From assembly GCA_002354095.1 (NCBI GenBank), contig DEKX01000043.1:10599-74598 (forward strand): a stretch of 64,000 bases of DNA, given 5' to 3'. This stretch comes from Prevotella sp. UBA2711 (GTDB taxonomy: Bacteria; Bacteroidota; Bacteroidia; Bacteroidales; Bacteroidaceae). The notes under the pieces were generated by a model. The model searched no databases, had not been told where the DNA came from, and worked only from the letters and a program-made list of their open reading frames with translations. Positions 7,156-15,627 of the stretch are shown here, in pieces. Positions within the stretch are counted from its first letter, which is position 1, and every line of letters begins with the position of its first letter. Both the position numbers and the translations under genes were made by a program.

Positions 7156-8088
7156 GTCAGACAATTATCTGATTATATACGGACAAAATATCCGGCAGCA
7201 AGAGGCTGGAGTTATCGTACACTATATAAAATGGTTCAATTGTACGATACCTACACCGCCGCATCTTTCTCTGCATTGATAGAAAAAACGGATATGACGA
7301 AGTATGGTGATATCGTGCCATTTGAAACGGCACAAATTAATGGGAACCTAATTGTGCCATTTGAAATGGCACAAATTCCGAACGTGCTATTTGCAACAGG
7401 CTGGACGAATCACCAGATAATTTTGAACAGATGCAAATCTGACACGGAACGCCTATTCTATATGCTTTATGCAGGGAAGGAGCATCTGGAGAACAAAGAA
7501 CTTCTGCGAACAATAAAAACCGACACAATTAATTCGTTGCTTGGCGGAAAGGATGTGCAATCGGAGGTGATGACTAAGACTTATCCGACCTCACCGCTTC
7601 TTTTCAAGGACAAGGTGTATCTTGAAATGCTGGGACTTCCTTTGGAATACAAGGAATCGAAACTAAAGAAAGAGATTATTGCTCACATGAAGGATTTTAT
7701 CTTGGAGATGGGCAAGGACTTCTTGTTTATAGACGATGAACACCGAGTGACGGTTGGCAGCAAAACGTTTAAGGTGGATTTGCTGTTTTATCACAGGTTA
7801 CTGCAATGTATGATTGCCATTGAGCTGAAGACTACCGAATTCCATCCAAAGGATTTAGGGCAGTTGGAGTTCTATTTAGAGGCTTTGGATCAAGAAGAAC
7901 GACGCTCGAATGAGAACCCAAGCATTGGCATCATTCTCTGCAAAGAGGCTGACATGGAAGTTGTACGCTATGCTCTGAATCGCAGCATGTCGCCTACGAT
8001 GGTGGCTCTATATAAAGAGCAGTTACAGGTTGGTAGTGTTATTCAGCGTAGCCTTGTTGAGTTTTGTAAGTTCCTAAAAAGAAAATGA
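7096..8088 (+). CDS. N-terminally truncated PDDEXK nuclease of the DUF1016/YhcG family, probable pseudogene
   Basis: From about residue 18 onward the frame is a clear DUF1016 (YhcG) protein: GVVRQLSDYIRTKYPAARGW, SYRTLYKMVQLYDTY, TGWTNHQIILNRCKSD, then the nuclease core. The core has FLFIDDEHRVTVGSKTFKVD, LLFYHRLLQCMIAIELKT (the D...ExK active site) and GQLEFYLEAL. About 50-60 residues of the usual N-terminus are missing, and the only upstream start is a TTG at 7096 followed by non-homologous residues. ATG 7231 would remove more. A direct duplication, IVPFETAQI and IVPFEMAQI, lies mid-protein. The family is thought to act in restriction-like or recombination-linked DNA processing. Likely a decaying accessory gene. 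Confidence 0.75.
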   Translation: MRRGSSRSPASRCSSDSDGVVRQLSDYIRTKYPAARGWSYRTLYKMVQLYDTYTAASFSALIEKTDMTKYGDIVPFETAQINGNLIVPFEMAQIPNVLFATGWTNHQIILNRCKSDTERLFYMLYAGKEHLENKELLRTIKTDTINSLLGGKDVQSEVMTKTYPTSPLLFKDKVYLEMLGLPLEYKESKLKKEIIAHMKDFILEMGKDFLFIDDEHRVTVGSKTFKVDLLFYHRLLQCMIAIELKTTEFHPKDLGQLEFYLEALDQEERRSNENPSIGIILCKEADMEVVRYALNRSMSPTMVALYKEQLQVGSVIQRSLVEFCKFLKRK

Positions 8089-8134
8089 CGTGAGCAAGGT
8101 ATTGATTCATTTATGGTAATCAGTTGAAGTGACT

Positions 8135-8275
8135 ATGCATTCAACTGTGGATGGCACTCAAGGCGGCACTCAAGGCGGCACTCAAGGCGGCACTCAAGGT
8201 GATACTCAAGGGATGTACTTGATATATGGATTGAAGAACAGATTAGAAGAAATCCTAAAAATTGAGAGACAATGA
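8135..8275 (+). pseudogene. 46-codon GTQG-repeat remnant
   Basis: A short frame starts at ATG 8135, reads through five GTQG-type tetrapeptides (last one DTQG), then YLIYGLKNRLEEILKIERQ and a stop. Gly-rich tetrapeptide tracts of this type link domains in some Bacteroidetes ATP-binding or Fic-type regulators, so this may be the scar of such a gene. Whether it is translated is unknown. Confidence 0.35.
8153..8212 (+). repeat. 12-bp tandem repeat, five units
   Basis: GGCACTCAAGGC repeats in exact 12-base steps, four nearly perfect copies and one diverged (GATACTCAAGGG). The unit length keeps the GTQG reading frame. Confidence 0.9.
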
Positions 8276-8485
8276 TGTAAGTCCTCTCGTTTCTAAAGTG
8301 TTACCATTTTTTTTCTTATTCAAGGGTAACTCACTGATATTCAAATCGAAAATAGAATTTCTACTATTTTGAGACCGTTAGGGGAAATGGTAGGGTAACG
8401 GTAGGGATATTTCGCGATTCGTCTATATTCGGAAGAATCGCCAACGCCAATTCGCTCCAGTCCGACCCGTTCGGACTCAGATTCA

Positions 8486-8543
8486 CTCGTAATGAAACTA
8501 ATAGAAACTCGTAATGAAAGTACCACTTTCTCGTAATGAAACT
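8486..8543 (+). repeat. three copies of CTCGTAATGAAACT at 22-bp spacing (copy A)
   Basis: Units start at 8486, 8508 and 8530 (second one ends AAAGT). The 8-base spacers are AATAGAAA and ACCACTTT. The same arrangement, with the same spacing and similar spacers, occurs at 26553-26610. Confidence 0.85.
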
Positions 8544-8569
8544 GCAGGTGCGCCAAGAGCCCCCTCTCA

Positions 8570-8625
8570 ATTTGGCTCGAGCCAAATCATGAATTAGTTC
8601 GAGCCAATCGATGATTTGGCTCGAG
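8570..8625. repeat. TTGGCTCGAG palindrome cluster
   Basis: ATTTGGCTCGAGCCAAAT (8570-8587) is a perfect 18-bp palindrome. A second stem, TCGAGCCAA (8599-8607) with TTGGCTCGA (8616-8624), follows. Together they can form two adjacent hairpins or a larger alternative pairing. Confidence 0.75.
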
Positions 8626-8703
8626 ACCCCCATTTTTGACCCTCGTTTTAGCATCACCTCTTTTAAGAGTTCCAAAACGTAATATCGCGCATAGAGAAAC
8701 AAA

Positions 8704-8735
8704 CCCGACAGCATGATTATTCAAAGGCTGTCGGG
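8704..8735 (-). terminator. terminator of the NhaD transcript
   Basis: CCCGACAGC (8704-8712) pairs with GCTGTCGGG (8727-8735). On the minus strand the stem is followed by TTTGTTTCT, as expected 31 bases after the nhaD stop. Confidence 0.6.
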
Positions 8736-8747
8736 AATTAATGATGC

Positions 8748-8763
8748 AAAGATAATTATCTTT
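8748..8763. repeat. 16-bp perfect AT palindrome
   Basis: AAAGATAATTATCTTT is self-complementary; on each strand it contains most of a TATCTTTG-type -7 box. It lies just after the nhaD stop. No -33 partner was found. Confidence 0.5.
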
Positions 8764-8766
8764 AAT

Positions 8767-10098
8767 TTAGAAGAAGAGCGTGCGCTCTATCCAGTAGATG
8801 AGGATACCGCAGAGATAGCCCACGAAGGCTATCCACGTAATCTTCTTGAGATACCAGCCGAAGGTGATTTTCTCCAAACCCATGACTACTACACCAGCGG
8901 CAGAACCGATAATCAGCATTGAACCGCCCACACCGGCACAGTATGCCAGCAATTGCCAGAAGATGCCGTCAACCGCCATCGGGCCTTCTGCTGCAACAGG
9001 ATACATACCCATACAACCGGCTACCAGAGGCACATTGTCCACAATACTTGACAGCACACCGATGATACCGTTGATGAGGTAGTAGTTGCCCGAGAAGGCT
9101 TCGTCAAGGCCTTTACCCATCGCTGTCAGCACGCCAATTTCCTGCAGTACGGCTACAGCCATCAGGATGCCGAGGAAGAACATAATGGTGGAGAGGTCAA
9201 TCTTCGACATGATGTCGCTCACGCGCTTTGCCATTGTGTCGTGCTCGTCTGTATTGTAGTGGAATATCTCGGTCGTAGTCCATAGAATGCCCAATACCAG
9301 CAGAATGCCCATGAACGGTGGCAGGTGGGTCAGGGTCTTGAAGATAGGTACGAAGATCAGACCGCCTACACCCAGCCAGAAAATGATGTCGCGCTGTACT
9401 TTTGTGAACTGGCTGGCAGTGGACTTCGGCAGGTTCTGCTCTTTTTCAAATTTGCCTTTCAGTTGTAGGCTGATGATGAACGCAGGGATGACCATGGATA
9501 CGAGCGACGGGATGAAAATCTCGGTGATGACGCCCTGTGTGGTAATGACTCCCTTAATCCACAGCATGATGGTGGTGACGTCGCCGATGGGCGAGAAGGC
9601 ACCGCCGGAGTTGGCTGCAATGATGATAAGGGCGGCATAGAGCAAACGCTCTTCACGCGACTGTACCAGTTTTCTCAGCACCATAATCATCACGATAGAC
9701 GTGGTGAGGTTGTCGAGAATAGCCGACAGGAAGAAGGTCATGAATGCCATGCGCCACATCAGTTTGCGCTTGGAACTCGTCTTCATGGCATCACGCACGA
9801 AGTTGAAACCGCCGTTCGAGTCAACAATTTCGACAATGGTCATGGCACCCATCAGGAAGAACAGTGTGCCTGCTGCATCGCCCAAATGGTGTTCAATAAC
9901 CTCGGCAATGTGGTGGAGAACGTCGCCGCTGGCAATTTCAGGATAGTAAGCTCCAGGATTCATCATCAGGAGTGTCCAGCAAACGACACACATCAGCAGG
10001 GCGATAGCCGCCTTGTTGACTTTAGTCACGCTCTCCAACGCTATGCAAAGATAGCCGATAACGAAGACCGTGACAATGATAATTGTTAATGTTGTCAT
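8767..10098 (-). CDS. nhaD: Na+/H+ antiporter, NhaD family
   Basis: This 443-residue inner-membrane protein has about 11-12 hydrophobic helices and belongs to the ion-transporter superfamily that includes ArsB/CitMHS. Diagnostic segments are LFFLMGAMTIVEIVDSNGGF, SAILDNLTTSIVMIMVL (the first of two conserved DN-T-S regions), NSGGAFSPIGDVTTIMLW and IVDNVPLVAGCMG. It exchanges sodium or lithium for protons and matters for pH and salt homeostasis. It follows the deacetylase gene by 22 bases without its own obvious promoter, so it is probably the last gene of a DUF2723-deacetylase-NhaD transcript ending at the hairpin 8704-8735. Confidence 0.92.
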   Translation of the reverse strand: MTTLTIIIVTVFVIGYLCIALESVTKVNKAAIALLMCVVCWTLLMMNPGAYYPEIASGDVLHHIAEVIEHHLGDAAGTLFFLMGAMTIVEIVDSNGGFNFVRDAMKTSSKRKLMWRMAFMTFFLSAILDNLTTSIVMIMVLRKLVQSREERLLYAALIIIAANSGGAFSPIGDVTTIMLWIKGVITTQGVITEIFIPSLVSMVIPAFIISLQLKGKFEKEQNLPKSTASQFTKVQRDIIFWLGVGGLIFVPIFKTLTHLPPFMGILLVLGILWTTTEIFHYNTDEHDTMAKRVSDIMSKIDLSTIMFFLGILMAVAVLQEIGVLTAMGKGLDEAFSGNYYLINGIIGVLSSIVDNVPLVAGCMGMYPVAAEGPMAVDGIFWQLLAYCAGVGGSMLIIGSAAGVVVMGLEKITFGWYLKKITWIAFVGYLCGILIYWIERTLFF

Positions 10099-10120
10099 AG
10101 TACTTTAATAATTTAATAGA

Positions 10121-10732
10121 TTAGTCGAATATCTTAAAGGCATAGCCCTGCTCCATGAGCCATTCGATGGCCAGGGGTAGGGCTGTGCGTAGCTTATCAA
10201 TGGATTTCAAGGAATCGTGAAAGGTGATGATGCTGCCGTTGCGGGCATAGCGCTTCACGTTGTTCAGCACATCCTCGGCTGTCATCCATTTGGAATAGTC
10301 GCGGGTTACGAGGTCCCACATCACGATGCGGAATTTGCGTCCCAGCCAGGCATATTGGTCCAGTCGCATCCAGCCGTGAGGAGGGCGCACCAGATTGGTG
10401 TGCAGATAGGCATTGGCCTTTTCCACATTATAGCTATACTCGCGTATGGAGTGGCGGAAACCGCTGATGTGGTTGTGGGTGTGATTACCGATGCGGTGCC
10501 CCTCGTCAACCACTCGCTGGTACAGTTCGGGGTATTTCCGCACGTTATCACCCACCATGAAGAAGGTGGCTTTGATGCCGTAATGCTTCAGGGTATCGAG
10601 AATAAACGGCGTGGCTTCGGGGATGGGACCGTCGTCGAAGGTCAGGTAAACTGCCTTCTCATGACGATCCATTCGCCATGTAGCTCTGGGGTAGAGCCAT
10701 CGTAGCCATATTGCCGGTTGCTCGATAAACAT
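10121..10732 (-). CDS. polysaccharide deacetylase family protein
   Basis: The 203-residue NodB-fold protein has motif 1 VYLTFDDGPIPEATP (catalytic base and metal Asp) and motif 2 GHRIGNHTHNH (the two metal histidines). Motif 3 is the region RPPHGWMRLDQY, followed by MWDLVTRDYSKW and, near the end, ITFHDS. It removes acetyl groups from N-acetylated sugars in cell-wall or surface polymers, using a divalent metal. There is no signal peptide; a short N-terminal amphipathic stretch precedes the domain. It lies between the DUF2723 protein (13-base gap) and NhaD, suggesting an envelope-linked operon. Substrate unknown. Confidence 0.88.
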   Translation of the reverse strand: MFIEQPAIWLRWLYPRATWRMDRHEKAVYLTFDDGPIPEATPFILDTLKHYGIKATFFMVGDNVRKYPELYQRVVDEGHRIGNHTHNHISGFRHSIREYSYNVEKANAYLHTNLVRPPHGWMRLDQYAWLGRKFRIVMWDLVTRDYSKWMTAEDVLNNVKRYARNGSIITFHDSLKSIDKLRTALPLAIEWLMEQGYAFKIFD

Positions 10733-10745
10733 CTTTTCTTAACCT

Positions 10746-13700
10746 TTAGCCCTCACTTCCCAGTTGTCCACCTTTTGCTTGGAATGCATCAAGAATCTTG
10801 TTGAGCACTTCACCCTTTTTGCTTCCCCAATTCTCGTCGATGGTTTCGCCCAACTGCAGGAGCTGGTTGAGGATATAGATGTGCATATAGCAACTGTCTT
10901 CCGACAAGGCAAACTGCTGACCGTCCAGATTGATATACCAGGTGGCATACTGGATGGAGTTCTTCCACAGCTGGTCGATGAGTTTCATAGCCTCCTGTTT
11001 GTTGCCCATTGCAGCCCAGGCGCGTGCCATATCCAGCGAACCGGAAGTATAGTTATGAGGAATGTTGTAGGCAGGCAGCATCTTTTCAGCATATTTCAGT
11101 ACCTCTGTTGCCTCCTTGTTCTTATTCTCGCTTATCAATTGCACAGCCAGACGTGCCATGATACGGCGGTGGGTGTAGCACATGCGCATCACCGTCTCGT
11201 CGAGATAGACTCCCTTGGTGTTGGCTCCGCCGAACTTGAAGCGGTGCATCACGTTGTCGTAGGTGCGCTTGGTATCGAAGTTCTTGGCACCCTCCTGATT
11301 CGTGGTGAACGGTGTGATGCGGTAAGCCAATCCCTCGGTGATGGTATTGTCGCCCAGGTTGATGTAGTTCTCGTCGCCCACGGAAACGGCTACGTAGATA
11401 GGACGCTCCCAGTTGCACTCAGCCAGCATTTCGAGAATCATCAGGTCGCCTTTATAGAGAGCCGTTTTGCCTTTCAATGAAATGGTCATGCGGTCGGGGA
11501 TGGAATCGGTAGCCATCATCATACCGCTGCGGCGCACTGCTTCTTTATCGATGGTCATGTAGATGACATCGGTAGGAATGACATGCAGGTCGGACGACTT
11601 AGAGCGAACCCAATACTTCAGGATGTTCTTCAGTTCGAAAGGATCGTCGCCAAACTGTTCGCGGGCCTCCTCGGGATGTTCCTTGTAAAGGTCGAGCACA
11701 GCCTGCTTCATACTGCTTTCGATAGGCACATACTCGTTGGTGCCCGAGCAGTATTCTATGCGTTTCCACGAAATAGGTACTGATGGCGAGTCATAGGCAG
11801 GGCGGCGCATCTGGTCGATATACCAGTCGGTCTGCAGGTATGACAGGTTGCAGACGCGGGCATCGGTACGCACTCCCTCTACGTCTTGGTTGTACCAGAG
11901 TGGGAAGGTGTCGTTATCACCGTTGGTAAAGATGATAGGATTGCCCTCGTCTTGCAGCGACATGAGATAGTTCTGTCCGAAGTCGCGACAAGTGTAGCGC
12001 CCTGAACGGTCGTGATCGTCCCATGTCTGTGAAGCCATCTGCACAGGTACTGCCAGACATACTAAAGCCACCAGACCAGCCACCACAACCATATTGCCTT
12101 TCAGCTTACGACTGATTAAGTCGATGAGTGCTGCCACTCCCATACCGCACCAGATGGCGAAGGCATAGAACGAACCGGCGTAGGCATAGTCGCGTTCACG
12201 AGGCTGCATAGGTGTCTGGTTCAGATAGATAACAATAGCCAGACCCGTCATGAAGAACAGGAAGAAGACTACCCAGAACTGGCGGATGCCAACGGGCTCT
12301 TCCTTCACTTTTCCATTTTCGTCTTTCGACCTGCGGGTGTACCATGACTGCCAGAAAAGACCGATAAGTCCTAAGAGCAGTGGCAGACAGTAGAATACGT
12401 TATGTCCCTTATTGTTCTTCAACTCGTCGGGCAGTGTGCTTTGGTCGCCCAAGCGCATATTGTCAAACCAGTCGAAACCACTCAGCCAGTTGCCATGCTC
12501 CAGTTCGCCATTACCCTGTATGTCGTTCTGACGACCGGCAAAGTTCCACATGAAGTAGCGCCAGTACATGAAGTTACACTGGTACGACAGGAAGAAACGG
12601 ATGTTCTCCAACTGGCTGGGTATCTTCACACTGACCATCTCGCCACAACGGTCGTACATCTCCTCGTGGCCGTCAATGGTGCCGCCCATCCAACTTTCGT
12701 AGGCTGCACGGTGCGACGAACTGTACATACGGGGGAAGAACATGTTCTGTGCATACTGATATTCGTCCTTATTGCGCGAAATGAAGTAGGAATCCTTCTC
12801 GTCGGGCGAAGCCTTCTCCTTGCGTTCCCATACAGGGGCACCTTTCTTCATGACAGGACGGCAGTAGTCACCATCCTTCTCCAGTGCTACCTGCGAGGTA
12901 TAAGCCTGTCCGTAGAACAGCGGGCGCTGTCCGTACTGTTCACGTCCCAGGTATTCGCCCAACGTGAAGATGTCTTCTGGCGAGTTCTGGTCCATAGGCG
13001 GATTAGCCGACGAACGGATGACAATCAGTGCATACGAAGAGTAGCCTATCATCAGCATCAGCATGCAGAGCAGCGATGTATTCTTGATGCGAGCCGTCAC
13101 AAGGGCTTTGGGCTGTTGTCCTTTGGCAGTTACCTTGTATTGCAGCACGAACCATAGCACAGCCAGTACCACGATACCGATAATCACCGACGACCAGCCG
13201 TGGCCATAGAAGGGGATACCCAGCATGGCAACCGACAGCAGGAAGGCGATGTTCTGCTTCTTCGCACTTACATCGCGGTGGGTCTCGTAGATAGCCCAGA
13301 TGGTGATGCCGATAAGCAGGAAGATATACACAATCTCGCCTGTATTGAACGGACAGCCCAGTACGTTGACAAACAACAGTTCAAACCAACCGCCTACCTG
13401 CACGATGCCAGGTACAACACCGTAGAGCACGGCAGCCAGAATGACTATGGAAATACCCAACGCAATCAGTGAACCATAAAGGTCCTTGCGAGGCTGGGCC
13501 TGTGGGAATTTGCGATAATAATACACCAAGACAATGGCTGGCAGACAGAGCAGGTTGAGCAGGTGCACACCAATACTGAGGCCCGTCATATACATAATGA
13601 GAACCAGCCAGCGGTCGCTATGTGGCTCGTCGGCATGGTCTTCCCATTTCAGTATCAACCAGAATACCACAGCCGTGAAAGCCGATGAGTAGGCATATAC

Positions 13701-14135
13701 CTCACCCTCGACAGCTGAGAACCAGAACGTGTCGCTGAAGGTGTAGATAAGGGCACCTACCATGGCAGAACCCTCAATGGCAATGAGCTTCCAGAGGGTG
13801 AGATCGCTCCAGTCCTTGACGAGCAGTCGGCGCACCAAGTGCGAGATGCTCCAGAACAGGAACAGAATGGTGGCTGCCGACAGCAGTGCACTCATGATGT
13901 TCACCATCTTAGCTACCTGCGTGGGGTCGCTGGTAAACTGCGAAAACAAATTGGCGGTAAGCATGAAGAACGGCGCACCGGGTGGGTGACCGATTTCCAG
14001 TTTATAACCTGTAGAGATAAATTCCGGACAGTCCCAGAACGAGGCTGTAGGCTCAATTGTAGAGCAATATACAAAGGCCGCAATCAGGAAACTGACCCAC
14101 CCGAAGATATTGTCTACCAGTCTGAATTGTTTCAT
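10746..14135 (-). CDS. giant DUF2723 membrane protein with C-terminal repeats
   Basis: The 1129-residue protein begins with the DUF2723 signature FVYCSTIEPTASFWDCPEF and a PPGAPFF loop, then about a dozen transmembrane helices up to residue 720. The rest is a large soluble part with FTNGDNDTFPLWY and helical repeats near the C-terminus (residues about 1000-1110, TPR-like, with EATEVLKYAEKMLP). The family is related to GT-C glycosyltransferases and to eukaryotic TMEM260, an O-mannosyltransferase, so a role in protein glycosylation at the inner membrane is plausible but inferred. O-glycosylation is common in this phylum. A TACCTTTG box at 14166-14173 precedes it. Confidence 0.88.
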   Translation of the reverse strand: MKQFRLVDNIFGWVSFLIAAFVYCSTIEPTASFWDCPEFISTGYKLEIGHPPGAPFFMLTANLFSQFTSDPTQVAKMVNIMSALLSAATILFLFWSISHLVRRLLVKDWSDLTLWKLIAIEGSAMVGALIYTFSDTFWFSAVEGEVYAYSSAFTAVVFWLILKWEDHADEPHSDRWLVLIMYMTGLSIGVHLLNLLCLPAIVLVYYYRKFPQAQPRKDLYGSLIALGISIVILAAVLYGVVPGIVQVGGWFELLFVNVLGCPFNTGEIVYIFLLIGITIWAIYETHRDVSAKKQNIAFLLSVAMLGIPFYGHGWSSVIIGIVVLAVLWFVLQYKVTAKGQQPKALVTARIKNTSLLCMLMLMIGYSSYALIVIRSSANPPMDQNSPEDIFTLGEYLGREQYGQRPLFYGQAYTSQVALEKDGDYCRPVMKKGAPVWERKEKASPDEKDSYFISRNKDEYQYAQNMFFPRMYSSSHRAAYESWMGGTIDGHEEMYDRCGEMVSVKIPSQLENIRFFLSYQCNFMYWRYFMWNFAGRQNDIQGNGELEHGNWLSGFDWFDNMRLGDQSTLPDELKNNKGHNVFYCLPLLLGLIGLFWQSWYTRRSKDENGKVKEEPVGIRQFWVVFFLFFMTGLAIVIYLNQTPMQPRERDYAYAGSFYAFAIWCGMGVAALIDLISRKLKGNMVVVAGLVALVCLAVPVQMASQTWDDHDRSGRYTCRDFGQNYLMSLQDEGNPIIFTNGDNDTFPLWYNQDVEGVRTDARVCNLSYLQTDWYIDQMRRPAYDSPSVPISWKRIEYCSGTNEYVPIESSMKQAVLDLYKEHPEEAREQFGDDPFELKNILKYWVRSKSSDLHVIPTDVIYMTIDKEAVRRSGMMMATDSIPDRMTISLKGKTALYKGDLMILEMLAECNWERPIYVAVSVGDENYINLGDNTITEGLAYRITPFTTNQEGAKNFDTKRTYDNVMHRFKFGGANTKGVYLDETVMRMCYTHRRIMARLAVQLISENKNKEATEVLKYAEKMLPAYNIPHNYTSGSLDMARAWAAMGNKQEAMKLIDQLWKNSIQYATWYINLDGQQFALSEDSCYMHIYILNQLLQLGETIDENWGSKKGEVLNKILDAFQAKGGQLGSEG

Positions 14136-14165
14136 TATAATAATAGCTATTTATTTTCTAACCTG

Positions 14166-14173
14166 CAAAGGTA
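14166..14173 (-). promoter_or_regulatory. -7 box upstream of the DUF2723 gene
   Basis: The minus strand reads TACCTTTG about 30 bases before the start codon. No ideal -33 TTG was seen. GTGAAGAG-type low-complexity DNA follows at 14181-14208. Confidence 0.45.
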
Positions 14174-14248
14174 AGCAATTTAGTGAAAAGTGAAGAGTGA
14201 AGAGGGAAGAATTTACTTTCGCCTTACTTTTTTTATAACTTTTTAAGT

Positions 14249-14701
14249 CTATATGAAGATTTGAGCGCCATAGATAAGGATGACATAGCGCAGGAATTTG
14301 CCAATCGTGATGCTGGTAATGGAGATGGGAATGTTGGCTCGCATGAGTCCTAAGGCAATGGTGATAGCACTTCCCAGTACGGGCAGGAAGGCGAAAAAGC
14401 CCATCCAGGCGCCCCGCCCGCCCATAAACCGAATGGCTTTGTCCATTTTCTCCTTGCTCACGTGCAGGTATTTCTCTATCCACTCCACTTTACCCATGTG
14501 TCCGACGAAGAAATTGAACATACTGCCCAGCACGTTACCGATGGTGCCGTACACAACGAGTCCCCAGGGGTCCAGTCCGGCTGCCATCAGTCCCATCATG
14601 ACCGCTTCGCTGGAAAAAGGGAAAAACGACCCGGCAATAAATGCCGTGATGAGCATTCCCCAATACCCGTAGCTGATCAGAATATCGGTGATGACATCCA
14701 T
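14249..14701 (-). CDS. YqaA family (DedA-like) membrane protein
   Basis: The 150-residue membrane protein has the SNARE-associated/VTT fold: SYGWGML-like start, ITAFIAGSFFPFSSEAVMM, then GTIGNVLGSMFNFFVGHMGK and GFFAFLPVLGSAITIALGLM. These match YqaA of the DedA superfamily, thought to move or flip lipids such as undecaprenyl phosphate. It is the last gene of the long minus-strand operon and its start overlaps the end of the preceding membrane protein by 25 bases, suggesting translational coupling. Confidence 0.88.
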   Translation of the reverse strand: MDVITDILISYGYWGMLITAFIAGSFFPFSSEAVMMGLMAAGLDPWGLVVYGTIGNVLGSMFNFFVGHMGKVEWIEKYLHVSKEKMDKAIRFMGGRGAWMGFFAFLPVLGSAITIALGLMRANIPISITSITIGKFLRYVILIYGAQIFI

Positions 14702-15615
14702 ATATTATAGGCTGTAAAAGTCAATATGGCGACGCACGAAACGATGAACGTGATGTTCGACACTCGCGAGTTGGAGAGCGTAAAGAAGTGTGCTATCAGG
14801 GGGGCCGTGTTCACGATAGCCAGTTGCATGAGTGGGTCGTAGTACTGTGGCTGTAGGAAAATCAGGAAAAGAACCACCACATCCATTCTGATGAACAGTC
14901 CGTAGAGCATACGGATGCGGTATTTATCGAGAAAACTGTTTTGCCAGAAGTGTATCGTACTGATAGTGCCCAGAACAATCAATACGGCAATGGAAATTTT
15001 CTGACTTCCCGTCAATACCGAAAGGTTGAAAGGCGTGTGCAAGTCTGCCAGCGGTAGGAAATGGTCATAGATGAACTGTAAGTCCTGCTGAAAGACTCCC
15101 CAGCAGAAGGCTACCAGATAGGGCAGGGCAACGCCGATGACCGATGCCAGAAATGTGCGCCACGACAGTGATTGGAGGTTGGTCATCATGAGCCCCCATA
15201 GCACGGGTAACAGGAAGAGCACATGAACCGAAGCCAACGAAGCCAGTCCGAAACAGAGGAATCCATAGAAGGTGATGCCTGGCGCGTTCTGATCCTGATA
15301 GGAACTGAACAGTGTCAGATAGGTTGCAATGAAGAACATCTGGGTCATGCCTCCTTCTACCGATGGGAACAGGTAGCAGACCATGCACGACAGCACCAAA
15401 AACATGCAGGATACCATGCGTGAGTAAATACGGAGCAGTGCATTGATGCTGTTCAGTTGAAGCATCAGGAATGTGGAGACCGCCATACAGCCTGCCTGTA
15501 CCCACATAGACTTCTGTAACAGTCCGCATAATAACCAGCAAAGACAGGCATACACCACCACTGCGGGTAGTGTAAGTCTGCTTTCTGATAGCTTGTTCTG
15601 TAGTCGCTTCTTCAA
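14677..15615 (-). CDS. polytopic membrane protein of unknown function
   Basis: The 312-residue protein has about nine predicted transmembrane helices and almost no soluble domain. Its N-terminus is basic (MKKRLQNKLSESRLT). The composition resembles the Bacteroidetes DUF6427 family, but I cannot confirm the assignment. No catalytic motif is visible. It lies between purD (12-base gap) and the YqaA gene, which it overlaps. Its position in a metabolic operon may only reflect cotranscription. Confidence 0.65.
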   Translation of the reverse strand: MKKRLQNKLSESRLTLPAVVVYACLCWLLCGLLQKSMWVQAGCMAVSTFLMLQLNSINALLRIYSRMVSCMFLVLSCMVCYLFPSVEGGMTQMFFIATYLTLFSSYQDQNAPGITFYGFLCFGLASLASVHVLFLLPVLWGLMMTNLQSLSWRTFLASVIGVALPYLVAFCWGVFQQDLQFIYDHFLPLADLHTPFNLSVLTGSQKISIAVLIVLGTISTIHFWQNSFLDKYRIRMLYGLFIRMDVVVLFLIFLQPQYYDPLMQLAIVNTAPLIAHFFTLSNSRVSNITFIVSCVAILTFTAYNIWMSSPIF

Positions 15616-15627
15616 AACCGATAGTTT

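Larger units (their letters stand above)
8276..8700. other. gene-free, hairpin-rich intergenic region
   Basis: No credible gene was found here. It holds a 7-bp hairpin AGTCCGA/TCGGACT (8459-8477), the three-unit CTCGTAATGAAACT repeat (8486-8543), an 18-bp perfect palindrome (8570-8587) and a second inverted repeat with the same core (8598-8625). The longest minus-strand frame (8364-8714) merely reads through these repeats. Confidence 0.7.

Noticed and set aside
8486..8543. possible mini CRISPR array
   Set aside because: Only three units, 8-base spacers that are similar between two loci, and no cas genes in the window.
8364..8714. 116-codon minus-strand frame in the hairpin-rich gap
   Set aside because: It runs through the 22-bp repeat and both palindromes, has no family resemblance, and its residues (SFITRKWYFHYE) are just the translation of the repeat.
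10217..10705. 162-codon plus-strand frame opposite the deacetylase gene
   Set aside because: Exact antisense of a strong family match, His/Val-rich composition as expected from reverse translation, no promoter or signal.
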